Assembly: GCA_016808115.1 (NCBI GenBank)
Contig: JAEQBH010000137.1
Location: 372,001 to 436,000, forward strand
Reading direction: 5' to 3'
Length of the DNA stretch: 64,000 nucleotides
From: Tetrastigma voinierianum
Taxonomy: Eukaryota > Streptophyta > Magnoliopsida > Vitales > Vitaceae
The notes below the pieces were generated by a model, which was given only the letters and a program-made list of their open reading frames with translations, had not been told where the DNA came from and made no database searches. The position numbers and the translations under genes were made by a program. Of this stretch, positions 11,667 to 24,480 are shown piece after piece (the first letter of the stretch is position 1; every line of letters starts with the position of its first letter).

Positions 11667-12129
11667 TGTGCGCCTGATCCAGTGACCAGATTGGGCGGAT
11701 TCGAGCCCAGGAGTTCGGGGTGCGAGACTCGGAATTGGGACTCTTTGCGATATTTTTTTTTTTTTAAATCTAGGCCCGGGTACACAGTAGATTTATGGCC
11801 CACGTCTTATAATAATTCAAATGTTATATACAAATCAAAGAACTACCACTTAGGGTGGTGTCCATCAAAATCTAGACATATAGCCGGGTCCCATTTACAA
11901 AATACAAAACTATACTTTCCCACATTTACAAATCGAGGCACGGAACACATGTAGTGAACCCTTGAGTGTGTTGGCTGTTTGTATGCGGTTGTTTCTTTGA
12001 TGTCTTCTCCACATTACCTACCGGATTAAAGCCGTCTTTAAGCTTTACAGCTTAGTGGGAAACGACTCTTTCTGAAACATAATCACAGGATAACGATGCG
12101 GGTGTATCGGAATATTCAAACATTCCGCA

Positions 12130-13780
12130 TGTGAACTTATCTGATCTTAGGCTTACTCTGGACTTATACTTATCATATTACGATCTTATACTTACTCGGG
12201 AATTACATATAGCGGACTTATCCTTATTTGGATCTTGCTCATAGCCTTATTCTTGGGGTGCTATCTTATTTGATCTCCATAGGAGTTACAAAACTTATCT
12301 TATACGAGTGCCAATCGGTGTGGTATTTATGTCCATCTCGGATCTCGTAGGAGTTTATAGAACTTATACTTATTCTCTGGGTTTACACTTGTTAGGTGCA
12401 GAAAGTATCTGAGATTACAGGCGTATCACATTATTCACAGACTTATCCTTATATGAAAGTACCCGTGGGTACTACAAAACTTATCTTTGGTAGCCATTAT
12501 CTTATAGCATTTCTCACATTATAATAAAGTCTTGAACTATACTTGTATTACGGAACTTATACTTATTCTCTGAGTTTGCTTGTTCGGAGGTGCAGAGAAT
12601 CACGGTGCTGAGGCATTATCTTTTGGTATTCTGAACTTATCCTTATAGCAAGAAGTATCCCAGTAGGTACTACAAAACTTATCTTTGGTGCCATTATCTT
12701 ATGCTTGTTCTCACGAAGTATCCTGATCTCAGGAGCTTTATACTTGTATTCTGAGAACTTATACATGTATTGGATCTTACATGTATATTCTGAACTTATC
12801 TTGGTATTCTGACACGTACTTGTATTATTTCGGATCTTATCACGTGTATTCTGAACTTATACATGTATTCCGGATCTCATACATGTATTCTGGAACTTAT
12901 ACTTGTCTTCTGAAACTTATCACTTTGGTCTTAAAAGACACCATACTTATCTTACGGATCTTATCCTTATCTCGAAGAATTTTGGAAGTAGGTACAATAA
13001 GTCGAACTAATCATAATCATATACATACAAGGTCGGATCAGACGTATTGTAAGATATATATCTGAGTTGTGGACGTGTAGTCATGATCTGAATCATAACG
13101 GATGCATGCTTATTTTGCCGATTCACGGGGAGTACTCGAGTGGTACTACAAGGGGGCTTATATCTTATTTCTGCAGTCGAGAGTACCCTTAGTCTTCTTT
13201 GGACTTATACTTGTTTTATCTATCACGGGAATTTTGGTAGGTACCTCTTGGACTTATACTTATTCGGACCTCAGGTAGGAATTCTGAGTTTCTTCTTATG
13301 CGGAACTTATACTTATAACGGGCCCGTATGTTTATTTAAGGACTCCGTGGGATTCAGGCTTATTCTTATTCAAAACTATAATTATAACGGGCTTATTATC
13401 ATTGAGGACTTTCAGGTAGAAGTTATAGGCTTAATCAAATACAAGAGTACCGTAGGTCAGGTAGAAATCGAACCGTCGGACTTATACGGATACATGTGGA
13501 AGGTATGGACTGTTGGTTATCATGAGATACAGATCATAACGAGGATACATATGCTTATTTTGCAATCTGAGTGCAGGTGGAGTTATACGAACTTATCTGG
13601 TGCCGTGGGTGCTACGAACATATCTGGTGCCAGAGTAGATTACTCACAGACATATCTGAGGTACTTGAAGGTGCTACGGAACATATCTGAGAGGTACCGT
13701 GGGGTATTTCAGATCTTTACCATCAATCAGTGCTTTATTCTTATTCGAGTCTTATCCATATAATTGTTGGATTACTGGAG
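12130..13780. repeat. Degenerate short-period tandem array in element A
   Basis: Dozens of variants of ACTTATACTTAT, CGGATCTTATC and GGTACTAC recur at roughly 30-60 bp, e.g. GGACTTATACTTAT at about 13202 and 13251. The homologous array in element B (32100-34330) is longer and changes to a different subunit type in its second half. The 207-codon open frame at 13140-13763 lies inside this array and is explained by it. Confidence 0.75.
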
Positions 13781-14702
13781 CCGATGTCACGAATAAAGTA
13801 CGGACCACGACATAATAAAATGCCGAAAGGTCTGATGCGATGCGAGGTCTTAGTAGCACAAGCGGAGTGCCAAAGCAACGGCAGGAGGTGCGTCGCACTA
13901 ATCCAGAAATTACGAAGTACTATTCGAGTACAAAAGTACTAATGCAGAAACCGGTGAGAGTCTTGATCACTAATCGGAAAGTCTGAAGTACTATACGTGC
14001 ACCTTGGCATGCTTGAGGTGCCATGTCATTCAATAAGCGGTCTTAGGTGGTTACAATTATATGGGTTCAATAACTTACTATCTTATAATAGAAAGAGGCA
14101 CGTTATGCCAGCCCATTGTGTTCACATTTGAGTTGTTTTGAGGTTCCATATCATATTCGGGTTTCATGCCTATTCATATGGCATTTCAGTGCTTATGCGA
14201 TATGATGCCTATCCACACATCATTCATATATTCTTGTCCTTCTATGAATATATTTTTCTTAGAAATTGGAATCATTCCAATTGGATCCCCCAAAATAAAG
14301 TTATGGTATTTTCATGCCAACTAGTCGGTTTACCGATTTTACCGAGGGACAGTTTGCCATATTCATTTTCTAGTGCATTGTCTCCATATTTGACACTGGT
14401 TCTTTGTACTCCTTTAAAACTAAGGTGCTAAGGGTTCTATTCAAGCTAGGTTTTGATTCGAACACGGAACTCAAGATCGTCAGAAACAACTGGACTACAC
14501 TGTGTTCAAACGGATCACCGGGGGTGGCTTGCACATAGATGTAATTCTTTGGACCATAGAGCTATGAATTTGACGATTTCTATTTCTTTGGTTTAGTTTC
14601 CTTGAAGTCTATTTAATTGGCCACTTGAATCACTCGAATGGATATGCAGTAGAAAGTTATGGCCGAAATGCACAATGGTAGAAACGGGAGAAGCGAGCAG
14701 AG

Positions 14703-14797
14703 TGTACCGGTAAACCCTTAATGTGTACCGGTACACATTGGCAAAAAATGACCATAATACAAAGTGTACCGGTACATGTTCAAAGTGTACCGGTACA
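14703..14797. repeat. Cluster of four TGTACCGGTACA palindromes in element A
   Basis: Perfect 18-bp palindrome ATGTGTACCGGTACACAT at 14721-14738, perfect 12-bp cores at 14765-14776 and 14786-14797, and a one-sided copy at about 14703. The same place in element B (about 35015-35095) has decayed forms. Could be a regulatory-protein site cluster or local hairpins; no function can be assigned. Confidence 0.8.
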
Positions 14798-15691
14798 TCA
14801 CGAAATTCAGTCATGTATGTTTCTCACATTTTTTCCAGCCCCTTTACCGCTCAACTCTACACTTCAAACACGCATCAAAACCATTTTCAAATTCACCTTG
14901 GAATCTCTTTTCTATTCAATTCATCTCAATTTATATCTTTCTTCAAAACTTCTTTCTTAGATTCCTCCAAAATCATTTTAATATAGGTTATGACCCATAT
15001 ACAAATAAACATGATGATTAGTTAGGGTTTGTTCTAAACCCCTTTCGATTACTCTCAATTTACCATGAATCCATCCTCGAAGGAATGATTTGCATAACTA
15101 TCTTATGCCATATGGGGTTCATACCTTACTTTCCATAATTTTTGGGTTGGGTGAAACCTAGCAAAACCCGAGTTTGGGGACGAGCTACTAACCAACGAAA
15201 CGCATGGAAATTCATACACATAATCTCCTTAGAATCCATAACCAAGGTTGGAGTTTCCATACCTTAGCTTGATCTTGGCCAGATCCTCCTTCTTTCTCTT
15301 CTTAGTATTTACCTCTTCTCTCTTACTCTTCTCTCTCTCTACGGTTCTCCCCCTTTTGGAATGATTTGGTCTTCACTTCCCATAAGGTTTATTTAAGGCC
15401 ATGTTTTGGCCTTTAAATAAAAGCCATTTTGGGTTCTTTTCTTTGTTGCTTTTAAGTCCATACTTTCATTCTATTTATAAATAACTTTCCTTTATTTCAT
15501 TTTGGCCTCAAACTCATCATTCATATTATCTTTTAGGCCCACTTTTTTAATAATTACAATTATTATGAATTCTTTATAAATTTCGGGTCTCTACCGTTTA
15601 CATGTTGCGTTGCTCACGAAACATTCAAATTAGGCTTACAAAATACCCTAAACATGTCGAAAACTGCTAGGGTATATTTTGGGGTGTTACA

Positions 15692-16177
15692 AGGTTCGGC
15701 AAGCAAGGGAAGCTATCGTCGAGGTTTATTGGGCCCTTTGAGATACTCAAGAGGCGGTAGGCACTGTAGCGTACCGGTTGGCTTTACCGCCTAGCATGTC
15801 CAAAGTGTCGGTGTTGCGTCTCCGTGCTCAGATGCCTCCGGATCAGCTCATGTAGTGGATTGGGGGAGAGATTGAGGTTGACGGTGGACCTTCGAGGACC
15901 GGTGTGCATTGGATGAAGTGTGTGATCGGGTTTTGCGGCCTTAAGACCGTGAAATTTAATGAGGGTGTTATGGCGATCTTAGGTGGAGTGGAGGGTTAAG
16001 CATTAAGGAGCGTAGAAGACACGATCTGGGCCACCTATCCCTTCTTGTTTAGGGGATGAAAGTCGCTGGTTTAGTCGTTTAATATTTAAATGACTTGTTT
16101 ATGCATGGTAGAGTACACGTTGCATATGCATGTCTTCGTAGTCAGTTATCTGAAATTTGGGGATGAGAATTCCTTTT
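15692..16177 (+). pseudogene. Chromovirus 1 integrase C-terminus and chromodomain remnant
   Basis: Resumes after element A. Reads SSRFIGPFEIL then, after a break, TVAYRLALPPSMSKV, the conserved C-terminal integrase segment of chromoviruses, and at about 16013-16060 SVEDTIWATYPFLF, matching the end of a Tekay/Del-type chromodomain, which tethers integration to marked chromatin. Broken by frameshifts. Confidence 0.75.
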
Positions 16178-16190
16178 AAGGAGGGGAGAA
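16178..16190 (+). other. Polypurine tract of chromovirus 1
   Basis: AAGGAGGGGAGAA directly before the 3' LTR start TGTAAGACC: the plus-strand primer site. Chromovirus 2 has the related AAGGAGGAGA at 20911-20920. Confidence 0.85.
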
Positions 16191-17972
16191 TGTAAGACCA
16201 GAAATTCAATTTTTAGAAAAAGGGCAAAATCGTCATTCCCGATTAAAATGTCAGGGAATTTCTAGATCTCGGATGTGAAAGCGGACTTTGTGGTCAGCCA
16301 CTGTCAATTTTGTCGGTCGAGAGACGGTTGGAATTTGCACTTTTGAGCCAGAGTATCAGATGCAAATGTCGACATATGATGTGACAAAAGTCAGCTCTTA
16401 CATGTCTTTCATAGCGGCGCATGTTGCATGAGTAAGTAGTCAAATGGGCCCGGCTGGAGATAGTGCCCAGTCATAAAGAAATCCAAGAAGAGAGGACACA
16501 TGAGATTTGGAAATGTTTAATGATAATGAGACAAAATAGGAAATAGTGTCATCTCCTTCTTCAATTAAGAGACCAAACGTGTAGGAGAGGAGGATGTGAT
16601 GCAGTGGCTGGGTTTTTTGATTTTTTAGAGAGAGAGAGAGTGGCTTTTCTCTAGGATTCCGGCCGATCGGACAGTCGGTTTTCGACGGAGCAAGAAGGAA
16701 AGTTGCTCTACGAGGCAAGGACTACGCGTGGGCACCGATTTGGTGGAGTTCCAACAACTCCAAGAGGTAGAGATCTTTTCCTACTTGCGTTATTCTTCGG
16801 CTAAGAGCCGTGTAAATGGTTAAAGATATTAGAGCTTGTTTTAGGCATGAAACTCGGTCTGAAAGCTTTGAAGCGAGTGAAGAATTCTATTTGTGTCGAT
16901 AAATGAAACGATAACTGGGGTTTCTTATTCACATGAATAGTATTTCGTGAATTTTGGTGTGAAAATGTGTTTGGTGGTGATTCAAAATGGTGCTGCGTGT
17001 TTGATAATTAGCCCATGTAGGCTATTTTGGTGTAATCGTTGTGAATTTGCATAACATGTTTTATATGATTTAATTATGTTAATATATATGCATGTGAATA
17101 TATTACGCGTGGATGTTTTGGAATTGGCGTCATGCATTCCATATGCCTTTGGGTAGCCTAGAATGTCGAGTGTAGTGCATGACATGATAGAGAACAAAAT
17201 GAAAGCGTTTGTGAAGGAATTTGACGGAAGATTTTCAGGAGAATTGGGTTAGAGAGAGCTGTCCAACGGATCACGCCGGATGAGGACCATATTGTTTGGA
17301 AATTCTTCAGCTAATTGACTCAGGAGGGGTGATGATATTTTCTTAGAATTTCGATGTAGTGTTTTTCGAACAAATAGCTTTTGTTTGAAGCGCTGATTTC
17401 ATCGCATTCGGCTTAGGCATATGTGAAGGAGTGGTGGGACTGAGACATGGGTTGATCATGTAGACATTGGTAGGTTTATGAAGTGCTTGAATGTGATTGT
17501 TTGCCATGCATGTGCACTTAGGTGGGAGTAACCCATGTAGGAAATTATCTCTTGGGTTTTGCTCACTACTGTCGAGAAGGATCACTATTTGGTGCGAGGA
17601 GCGATTGAGAGAGCCTCCAGCTAGAGGCCGTGTGTGTTAGAAGAGCCCAGACTTGCGGCTTTGATATTGTTGTATAACATGTATTAGAAATTGTACATTT
17701 TAATATATGTTGTATTAAGAGTAATGTGTGAACTCTTGAACCATATAATATATTTGGTTGAGATATATTTTGTGAGTATTGATGTAGGGGCCCAAGTGGT
17801 CATTATTTTACTCGTATGTGGACCCTGTGTGGTATTTGTAAATTTGTTGGAATGGAGTTTGTACATGGGTGACTCCGTACAAAGGAGACTGCCTTTCGAT
17901 TTTCATGAGTGGTGTGGGTTACCCGACATCCACGAGAATGTCATGAGTTAATGAGTTATCATGGATCACGGA
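16191..17972 (+). mobile_element. 3' LTR of chromovirus 1
   Basis: Starts TGTAAGACCAGAAATTC after the polypurine tract and aligns with the 5' LTR to about 17972. The last ~10 bases do not match the GGCGTCACA end of the 5' LTR, so the terminus has been lost or altered. Marked divergence from the 5' LTR (substitutions and many small indels) indicates an old insertion. Confidence 0.8.
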
Positions 17973-18206
17973 GTTTAGAGCATGAACTCCAAGTTGGAGA
18001 CATAAATTTTGAAAGGCAGCTTTAGCTAACGATTTAGTGAAGATGTCGACTATTTGTTGAGAAGAGCGTACAAAACTTGTAACCAAGCTTCCCAGAGTCA
18101 CTTTCTCTCATATAAAGTGATAATCAATGACAATATGTTTAGATCGAGGGTGGAAAATCGGATTTACCATCATGTATAATGCACTTAAATTGTTAGAGAA
18201 CAAATT
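17973..18206 (-). pseudogene. Copia pol 3' end remnant (RNase H tail), left copy
   Basis: Minus strand encodes SQQIVDIFTKSLAKAAFQNL followed by CLQLGVHAL, the typical end of a Ty1/copia polyprotein. Aligns with 52432-52665. Interrupted on the left by chromovirus 1 and broken on the right by chromovirus 2; the next copia piece is at 30834-30903. Confidence 0.85.
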
Positions 18207-18229
18207 CATGGCTTGCTGATGCATTGATT

Positions 18230-20800
18230 ACCGGCGCTGAACAGGTTAAATTCAAGACCTGCACTCACTGGGCCAGGATCAATGATTCATTGATCGGCCA
18301 AGAGGAGCACAAGTCTACTCCAAGATAGACCTTCGTGACCAAGTCACCATCAAATTCGAGAGGGTTATGGAGACGATATCCCTAAGACAACACAGGACGT
18401 CACATGGGCAATCTTTGAGCCTATGCAGACGTTCCTTGACTGATCTAACGCGCCAACAAATATCCATGGGATATCTCCATGCATAGGGTATTCCAACCCT
18501 ATCTAGATCATTTGTCGAGTCTTCGTGTAAGATGACATCTCGATCTAATCCTACCGTATGGGAGCATGAGTATTATTCGAGGATTGTATTGCACTTAAAG
18601 AAGAGACCATCAAATTGCACGCCAAGTTCGCATGCAGTTTTGGCTTATTGAGGTGAGATTTTTGGGACACATGGTGTCAGCATCAGGAATGTCAGTGGAC
18701 CCAGAGAAGGTTGAGGCTATGATGAGTTGGGAGAGGCCTAAGTCAGTCTTCGAGATACGTAGTTTCTTGGGATTGGCTGGGTACTACAGGAGATTAATTG
18801 AGGATTTCTCCCGATTAGCGGCACCTATAACGAGGTTGACCCGGAAGGAGGTCAAGTTTGATTGGGATGACCGATGTTAGGAGGCATTCCAGAGTCAAGA
18901 TGCAGGCTTTCATTAAGCCTTATTCACAGTCCCAGATCGGGACAAAGGGCCACGCAGGCTGTGGGATGTTCCTTCGAGGGCCGGACTCCGAGGTGTCTTG
19001 ATGTGCAAATCCGAGAGGGTAGTAGCTTATGGTTCCCGGCCAGCTTGAAGAATCATGAGCGTAATTGGCCTCACATGATCCCGTGAGTAGGCGCCGAATC
19101 TTCATCAATATTCAGGCGCCTCACTACTTATACGCGAGGAGTTCGAGGTGTCCTCGACCATGTGCAAGTCTGAAGTATATCTACGCACGGACTCAATATG
19201 AGGCAACGAGATGGATGAAGTTCCTAGAGGATTATGACTTCACTTCGGTATCACTATCCCGGCAATGGCGGCCGATGCGCCACGTAAGTCACGAGCATTT
19301 ACAAGAGAATGAGTGGCTGGAGCGTTCGAGATCAGGATGTGGGCTTTGGGTTACAGACAATGAAGTGTGCTCGGGTACATTAGAGTTTAGTAGCTACACT
19401 GCCTCTTTGAGCAAAAGAGTGATCGAGTCCTGGGGGCAGACGCAGATGGGCGGTCCATCGTGACCGCACAATGGGGTAATAAGCGACGAGGGTCACCATC
19501 CAATACGTATGGTAGTTCTGTGATAGAGGACGGGTAGTGGTTCCCGCCAGACCGGGACGGAGAGAGGAGATTCAAAGAGTTTCATCGTCTCGATTTGTCG
19601 CGCGGCATCCAGTGGCACGGCGATGTACCAGATCTTCATCTCGCACACGAGCGGGATGAAGAGACATAGGGGTACTTCAGGCGACGACGCCTCACGTGTC
19701 GCCAGTTAAGGTCGAGCACCGGCCAAGAGGGCTACTCGCAAATTACTAGATGTGTACGGCGGAAGTGGGAGCACGTCACTTATTGATTTTTGAGACCCAC
19801 TTACCACGGACACCAGAGACATGACGCCGTATGCAGGATACGGACTGCTCACGGCTCAGACATTTTCTAACCGCGCTGGATGATCTTGAGACAGAGATTC
19901 TCGGGCTGACAGTATAATGAGATTGTCCTACTTACATGGAGTACCAATATCCATAGTGTTGGATAGAGACCCGAGGTTTACGGCGCACTTTTAGAAGAGT
20001 TTCCAAAAGGCTATGGCACACTACCGACCATGAGCAGACAACTTTCCAAATCTACGTATTGCATGGTCACCGAGAGACTATACAGCAGCCAGGACATGTC
20101 AGCATGCGTCCCGATCATAAGGGTAGTTGGGAGAGCACTTGCCCCAGGATTCCGCGCCTACAACAACGCTTATCGTGCGAGTATACAGATGGCGCCTACA
20201 TGAGGCATTGTACGGGAGGCCATGTAGATCACTGCTATGTTGGACCGGAGCGGGAGAGCCCATCAACGGGTCTTCGACCTGACAGAGACACTCGAGAAGG
20301 TGAACTTGATACAACGCTTCTCTCACAGCCGTATCCGCGTAAGAGCTATGCTTCGATGTATCGACGCCGACCTTGAGTTCGAGGTTGGTGATCACGCTTT
20401 CAAGGTGATGCCTAAGAGAGGAGTGGTCGCTCGCGCTACCTACAAGTTATCGCCGAGATTCATCGGGCCTTTGAGATACCGGAAGGGTAGGCACCGCGCG
20501 CATCGCTATTTTACCGCCCAAAGATGGCAGTGTGTCCAAGGTATTTCACGCCTCCATGTTCGGAAGTATACCCGCATCCAAATTTCATGGTGGATTAGGA
20601 GAGATTGGCGCCGACACTCGATGACCTTCGAGGAGGGACCAAAGCAGTATTTGGATAATGTGGACTGTGCGGTTTTGCGACGCAAGACCGTGAGGCTAGT
20701 GAGGGTACTTCATGGCGCACTATGGAGTGGAGGAGTCAACGCGGGAGCACGAGACACGATAAGCAAGGGCCAATATCCTTCTTGTTTGTAATGAAGGTAC
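18230..20800 (+). pseudogene. Decayed pol of chromovirus 2 (RT, RNase H, integrase)
   Basis: RT starts at about 18300 with GAQVYSKIDLRDQ. The longest readable part, 18650-18880, covers the end of RT and start of RNase H (FLGHMVSASGMSVDPEKVEA, then SFLGLAGYYRRLIEDFSRLA). RNase H and integrase fragments follow. At 20405-20560 VMPKRGVV, KLSPRFIGPL mark the integrase C-terminus. Broken by numerous indels. Confidence 0.8.
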
Positions 20801-20921
20801 CGCGGTTTAGTCGCTATCATTTAAATGATGCGGAGTTTACATGCATGGTATCGCGCGTCGCATATGCATGAGTGATTGTGATCGTCTGCACTTTCGTGGA
20901 CGAAATTTTTAAGGAGGAGAA

Positions 20922-22906
20922 TAAAGACCCGGCAGGCACCAATTTTCGTAAAAGGCAAAATCGTAATTTTGATAAAAACTGGTAATTATTCTTCTAAATC
21001 TGTGATGACTGAAATCAGATTTCTGCATCTGTTGGAATCGCCTCACAATCCAGCGCAGCACATTGAACTCGGCCGACCTCGACAACACTCATAACGCCGA
21101 GGCACGAGTATCGGGTGTCAGAAACGAGAATGTAAGGTGACAAAAGTCACCTATAACATGTACACATGTTACGCATGTTGCATGGGTAGAGAGATGATGG
21201 AAATGGACGGCCGAGATAGTGCAAAATGTCGAAAATCCAAACTTGGGGACATAATTTACATTATTGAAATCTTTAAATGATAATAGACAAATAATAAGAT
21301 AAAGGCCGCTCACATATGAAAAGAAAGACAAACGTGAAATGAAAAATGAAAGATTTAAAGAGCTCCATTTTTTTCGTTCAAATGGCAGAAAGACGCCTTC
21401 TTTAGATTCTCTCGCATAATCCGACTGGCCGGATTCTTCCTGAGCAAGAAGGAAATGCTTCATGAGAGTGACAACGCAGAGGGGGCACCTATTAGAGTTT
21501 CGAAAACCCGCAGAGGTAGGTGATTTCATCCTACTTGGTTTATTTTTCGATTTATAAAAGCTTTGTTGATGATTCTGGGTTGGTCTCGTGGGAGGCCTCA
21601 ACTTATCGGTTGATCGTCCCAAACTGGGACCGGCAGATAATTTTGTGAACCCATTTTGGGACAGTCCGTGTAGGACACAGACTGTTTGGGTTGTTTATGT
21701 TGGAAATTATGCATAAAATTGTGCTTTGGTATGTATAAGGTCGGAAATATTATGAATTTGGTGTTCACAAAGTGAACCGATGTTAGAGTGGTCGTGAACA
21801 CAACCCTAGGGAAAGTCTTTGACTGCTCACGTGAATAAAGTGTTCACGAAGATTTTGTGAGAAAATGTGTCTTCTAAAGTTTAGCATCCAAAATGAATTG
21901 CTTGTGTTCATAATTAGCCCATGAGCTTTAATTTTTGGTGTAATTGATGGCAGAAATGTGCATAACATGTTTTATGTGCTTTTTATTAGTGTTGGTTGTA
22001 TGATATACATGTTTTATAATAGCATCTCGTTGTATATACCAGGTTGAAAATGACATCATACGTACTTCATATGCACCGGGTAACCTAGAAGCTAGGTGTG
22101 AGCATGACATGACTTTTCAAAACGGTAACCTGGCTGCAAAAGGAATTTCACAGATGATTTTCGGAGAATGGTGTTGGGAGATGGTCCTACAACGCAAGCC
22201 TGAGGAGCCCATGTATTGCTTCGGCTGTCTCCCAACACATTCATTTCTGAGCAGAGTCCCATTATTTTTACCGACACTTCTGGTGAAATAAGATTTTCAA
22301 ACAACAAGTTTTGTTTTTGAACCATGTTTTCTCATACATGTCTTAGGTATGTGAGTGAGTCGTGAGGACTCGACATGGGTCAGTCATTAGACATTCAAGT
22401 AGGATCACTAATTTTCTTGAATGTGTGTTTACATCGATCATCAGATATACTTAGGTGGGTGAGTAACCCACTTGCAGATTCTCCACCATCGGGCACAGCT
22501 CAATTGTTTAATATATTATTTCAAAAGACAAGGAAACAGACGAGAGACGACTCATCCTGGGAGGGTCGATTTTGAAGAAAGCCAAGCCAGGTGGGTTTTC
22601 TGTGTTTTAGTTTGGATACATGTATTAGAATGTTTTAACTTTTAATATATGTTGTATAAGAAAGGAGTTATCAACTCTTGAACCATGATATATGGTATAT
22701 TTGGTCAGATATGATTATTGTGAGTATCATATGGCCTAAGGTCATTTTTACCCTTTTATCCATGTGACCGTGGTCGAGACGTTATGTACCAAGTAGAGCC
22801 CCGTATAAGCGAGACTCGCCTCACGTGAAAGAAGGTCGGCCACCACACGCACGGCATTCTGCTGGTCGACGGGTTGTCAACGGACCCCGTTTTGGGGCTG
22901 GCCACA
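20922..22906 (+). mobile_element. 3' LTR of chromovirus 2
   Basis: Preceded by a purine tract (20911-20920) and ends GGCCACA. Aligns along its length with the LTRs of chromovirus 1, for example CATAACATGTTTTATGTG near 21960 and TTTAATATATGTTGTAT near 22640; its first two bases (TG) are degraded. About 2.0 kb. Confidence 0.75.
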
Positions 22907-23099
22907 TTGATCGCGACCTCGATGAAGCCATCCTCTTCAACTTACTACCGTATCGACTAAGTTATTTGACTAACGCCAAAGGGCAGTCGACTCTTTGCGC
23001 TCGCCTGGCCGCACGACAATGTTATCAACCATTCCAGGGAACGTAGAGGGAGGTTTTCTTTAAAAGACATCCCTCGAAGATCAAACCTCCGCTGTCGCA

Positions 23100-24480
23100 G
23101 CAAATCACGTCACGCTAGACAGGGCGTAAGAGAATGATCCATTGAAAAAGAAATTTTCGACAGCCGAAAAGTTCACCACGTTAGTCTTCTTTCCATTCAA
23201 TGAAGAAAGGAGCGCTATTTCACCGTGCTGCTAACAACATCGGAGAGACCGCTGGGGCCACCCGACATGGTTCGATTAACCATAGTGCGGCCTCTCATGA
23301 ACTAAATATTATCCCCACTCACTGCATCTGCAAGACGTAGCGAGGCTCAATTCTTGGATCACCACTGAATCATTCAAACGGAAGTAGACAACTTAACAGA
23401 GCAAAAAGTCGTGAGAAGCCGGCAATTCGAATGGCTAGCCAACGTGGTGGGTGGTTCCAAAGAAAGGGAGGAAAGTGGCGGCATAAAAAGATTACACTAA
23501 CCTCAACGACGCATGCTCAAAGATAGCTTCCCCTTGCCATGTATAGACTAAATTGTTGATGCCGCACGCACGAACATCATTGCTTCGACGCTCGCTAGGT
23601 ATCATCGATTCCATCAGACTTGCCCAGTTATGGTATTATAATGATTTCCTCGTGAACACCTCATGGGTTATACTGTTACAATGTGATGTCTTTTGGTTTG
23701 AAAAATGTTGGGGCAACTTATCAAAAGTTGGTGACTAAGATTTTCCGACCACTATTAGGCGAAACCATGGAGGTCTATATCGATGATATGCTTTTGAAAT
23801 CCAAAGAACGCTTCGACCACACCAAGCATCTACAAGAAGCCTTTGAGCTATTGAGAAGGTACTCCAGATGAAACTCCAACCCTCAAACGTGAGTTCCTGA
23901 GTCGCCTGTGCAAGTTTTTAGGCTTTATGGTGACCCGGAGAGGGATAGAGGCCAATCCTATTCAATTCAAAGCTATAATTGACTCTCAGGCTCCTACCTC
24001 CAAAAAAGAAATAATAATATCGATAGGTCGACCGCGTACTCGTGCTTTATCTCATATCCCGTTTCACAGACCAATTAAAGCCATTTTTTTTTATCACTCT
24101 AAGGGGAGCCAAAATGGCCAGCTGGAATGAGGAATGCGACCAAGCTTTTGCAGTGATCAAACAATTTCTTATCGAATTGCTAATTTTGGCTAGCCTAAGG
24201 GGATACACTCTATCTTTACCTGGTGGTGTCAGAAGCCTCAGTAAGTCCAGCTTTGTTCAAAGTAGACAAAAACCGAAAGCAAAGACCAATATTCTTTGTA
24301 AGCAAATCTCTATCTGAAGCAGAAACTTGGTATACACGTCTCGAACAAGCAGCACTAGCCCTCCATGTGGTAGCTAAGAAGCTACCTACTCGGGCTAACA
24401 CCCTATCATCAGGCTTCGACTAATCTCCCTTAGAAGCACTATACACAAGCCTAACCTATCGTGAAGGATGGCCTTGGCGA
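23100..24480 (+). pseudogene. Tat A reverse transcriptase and RNase H
   Basis: RT: FGLKNVGATYQKLVTKIF at about 23690-23745, then EVYIDDMLLKSKERFDHTK, with the YIDD catalytic box intact at 23776-23787. Then FLGFMVTRRGIEANP-type sequence around 23920-23965 and RNase H with PALFKVDKNRKQRPIFFVSKS read at 24244-24310. The GATYQ...EVYxDDMLxKS style is typical of Tat/Ogre-type gypsy RT. Several frameshifts. Confidence 0.8.

Larger units (their letters stand above)
11667..15691 (-). mobile_element. LTR-like non-coding element A (4.0 kb), nested in chromovirus 1
   Basis: Plus-strand reading starts TGTGCGCCTG and ends GGTGTTACA, bounded by GGGTT (11662-11666) and AGGTT (15692-15696), a 5-bp target duplication with one change. 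Close relative of element B (31657-35985): both share the 5' block (TTATAATAATTCA, then GGTGGTGTCCATCAAAATCTAGACA), a central tandem array and the same last ~1.3 kb. No coding capacity. Termini of TG...CA type with 5-bp duplication point to a solo LTR or a non-autonomous LTR element. If TGTAACACCCC is the 5' end, it lies on the minus strand. Confidence 0.75.
4486..17972 (+). mobile_element. Chromovirus 1: Ty3/gypsy LTR retrotransposon, Tekay/Del-like, decayed
   Basis: Order LTR - primer-binding site - gag - protease - RT - RNase H - integrase - chromodomain-like tail - polypurine tract - LTR on the plus strand. It sits right after a copia pol end: the left flank (up to 4485) and right flank (from 17973) join into one sequence seen intact at 52425-52440. 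Coding frames are broken by many stops and indels and the two LTRs are clearly diverged, so it is old. A 4.0-kb LTR-like element is nested in it at 11667-15691. The expected duplication of GAAGG (4481-4485) is not recognisable on the right side, where the last few LTR bases seem altered. Confidence 0.85.
18207..22906 (+). mobile_element. Chromovirus 2: Tekay/Del-like LTR retrotransposon, 5' truncated
   Basis: Begins inside reverse transcriptase; no 5' LTR, gag or protease. Related to chromovirus 1 in pol and LTR. Its 3' LTR ends exactly where Tat element A sequence begins (22906/22907), so it probably inserted into Tat A, and a later deletion removed its 5' half together with the 5' part of Tat A and about 0.9 kb of copia. 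Confidence 0.8.

Noticed and set aside
13140..13763. 207-codon open frame on the plus strand
   Set aside because: It lies wholly in the degenerate tandem array of element A, has no recognisable motif, and the homologous array in element B does not keep the frame.
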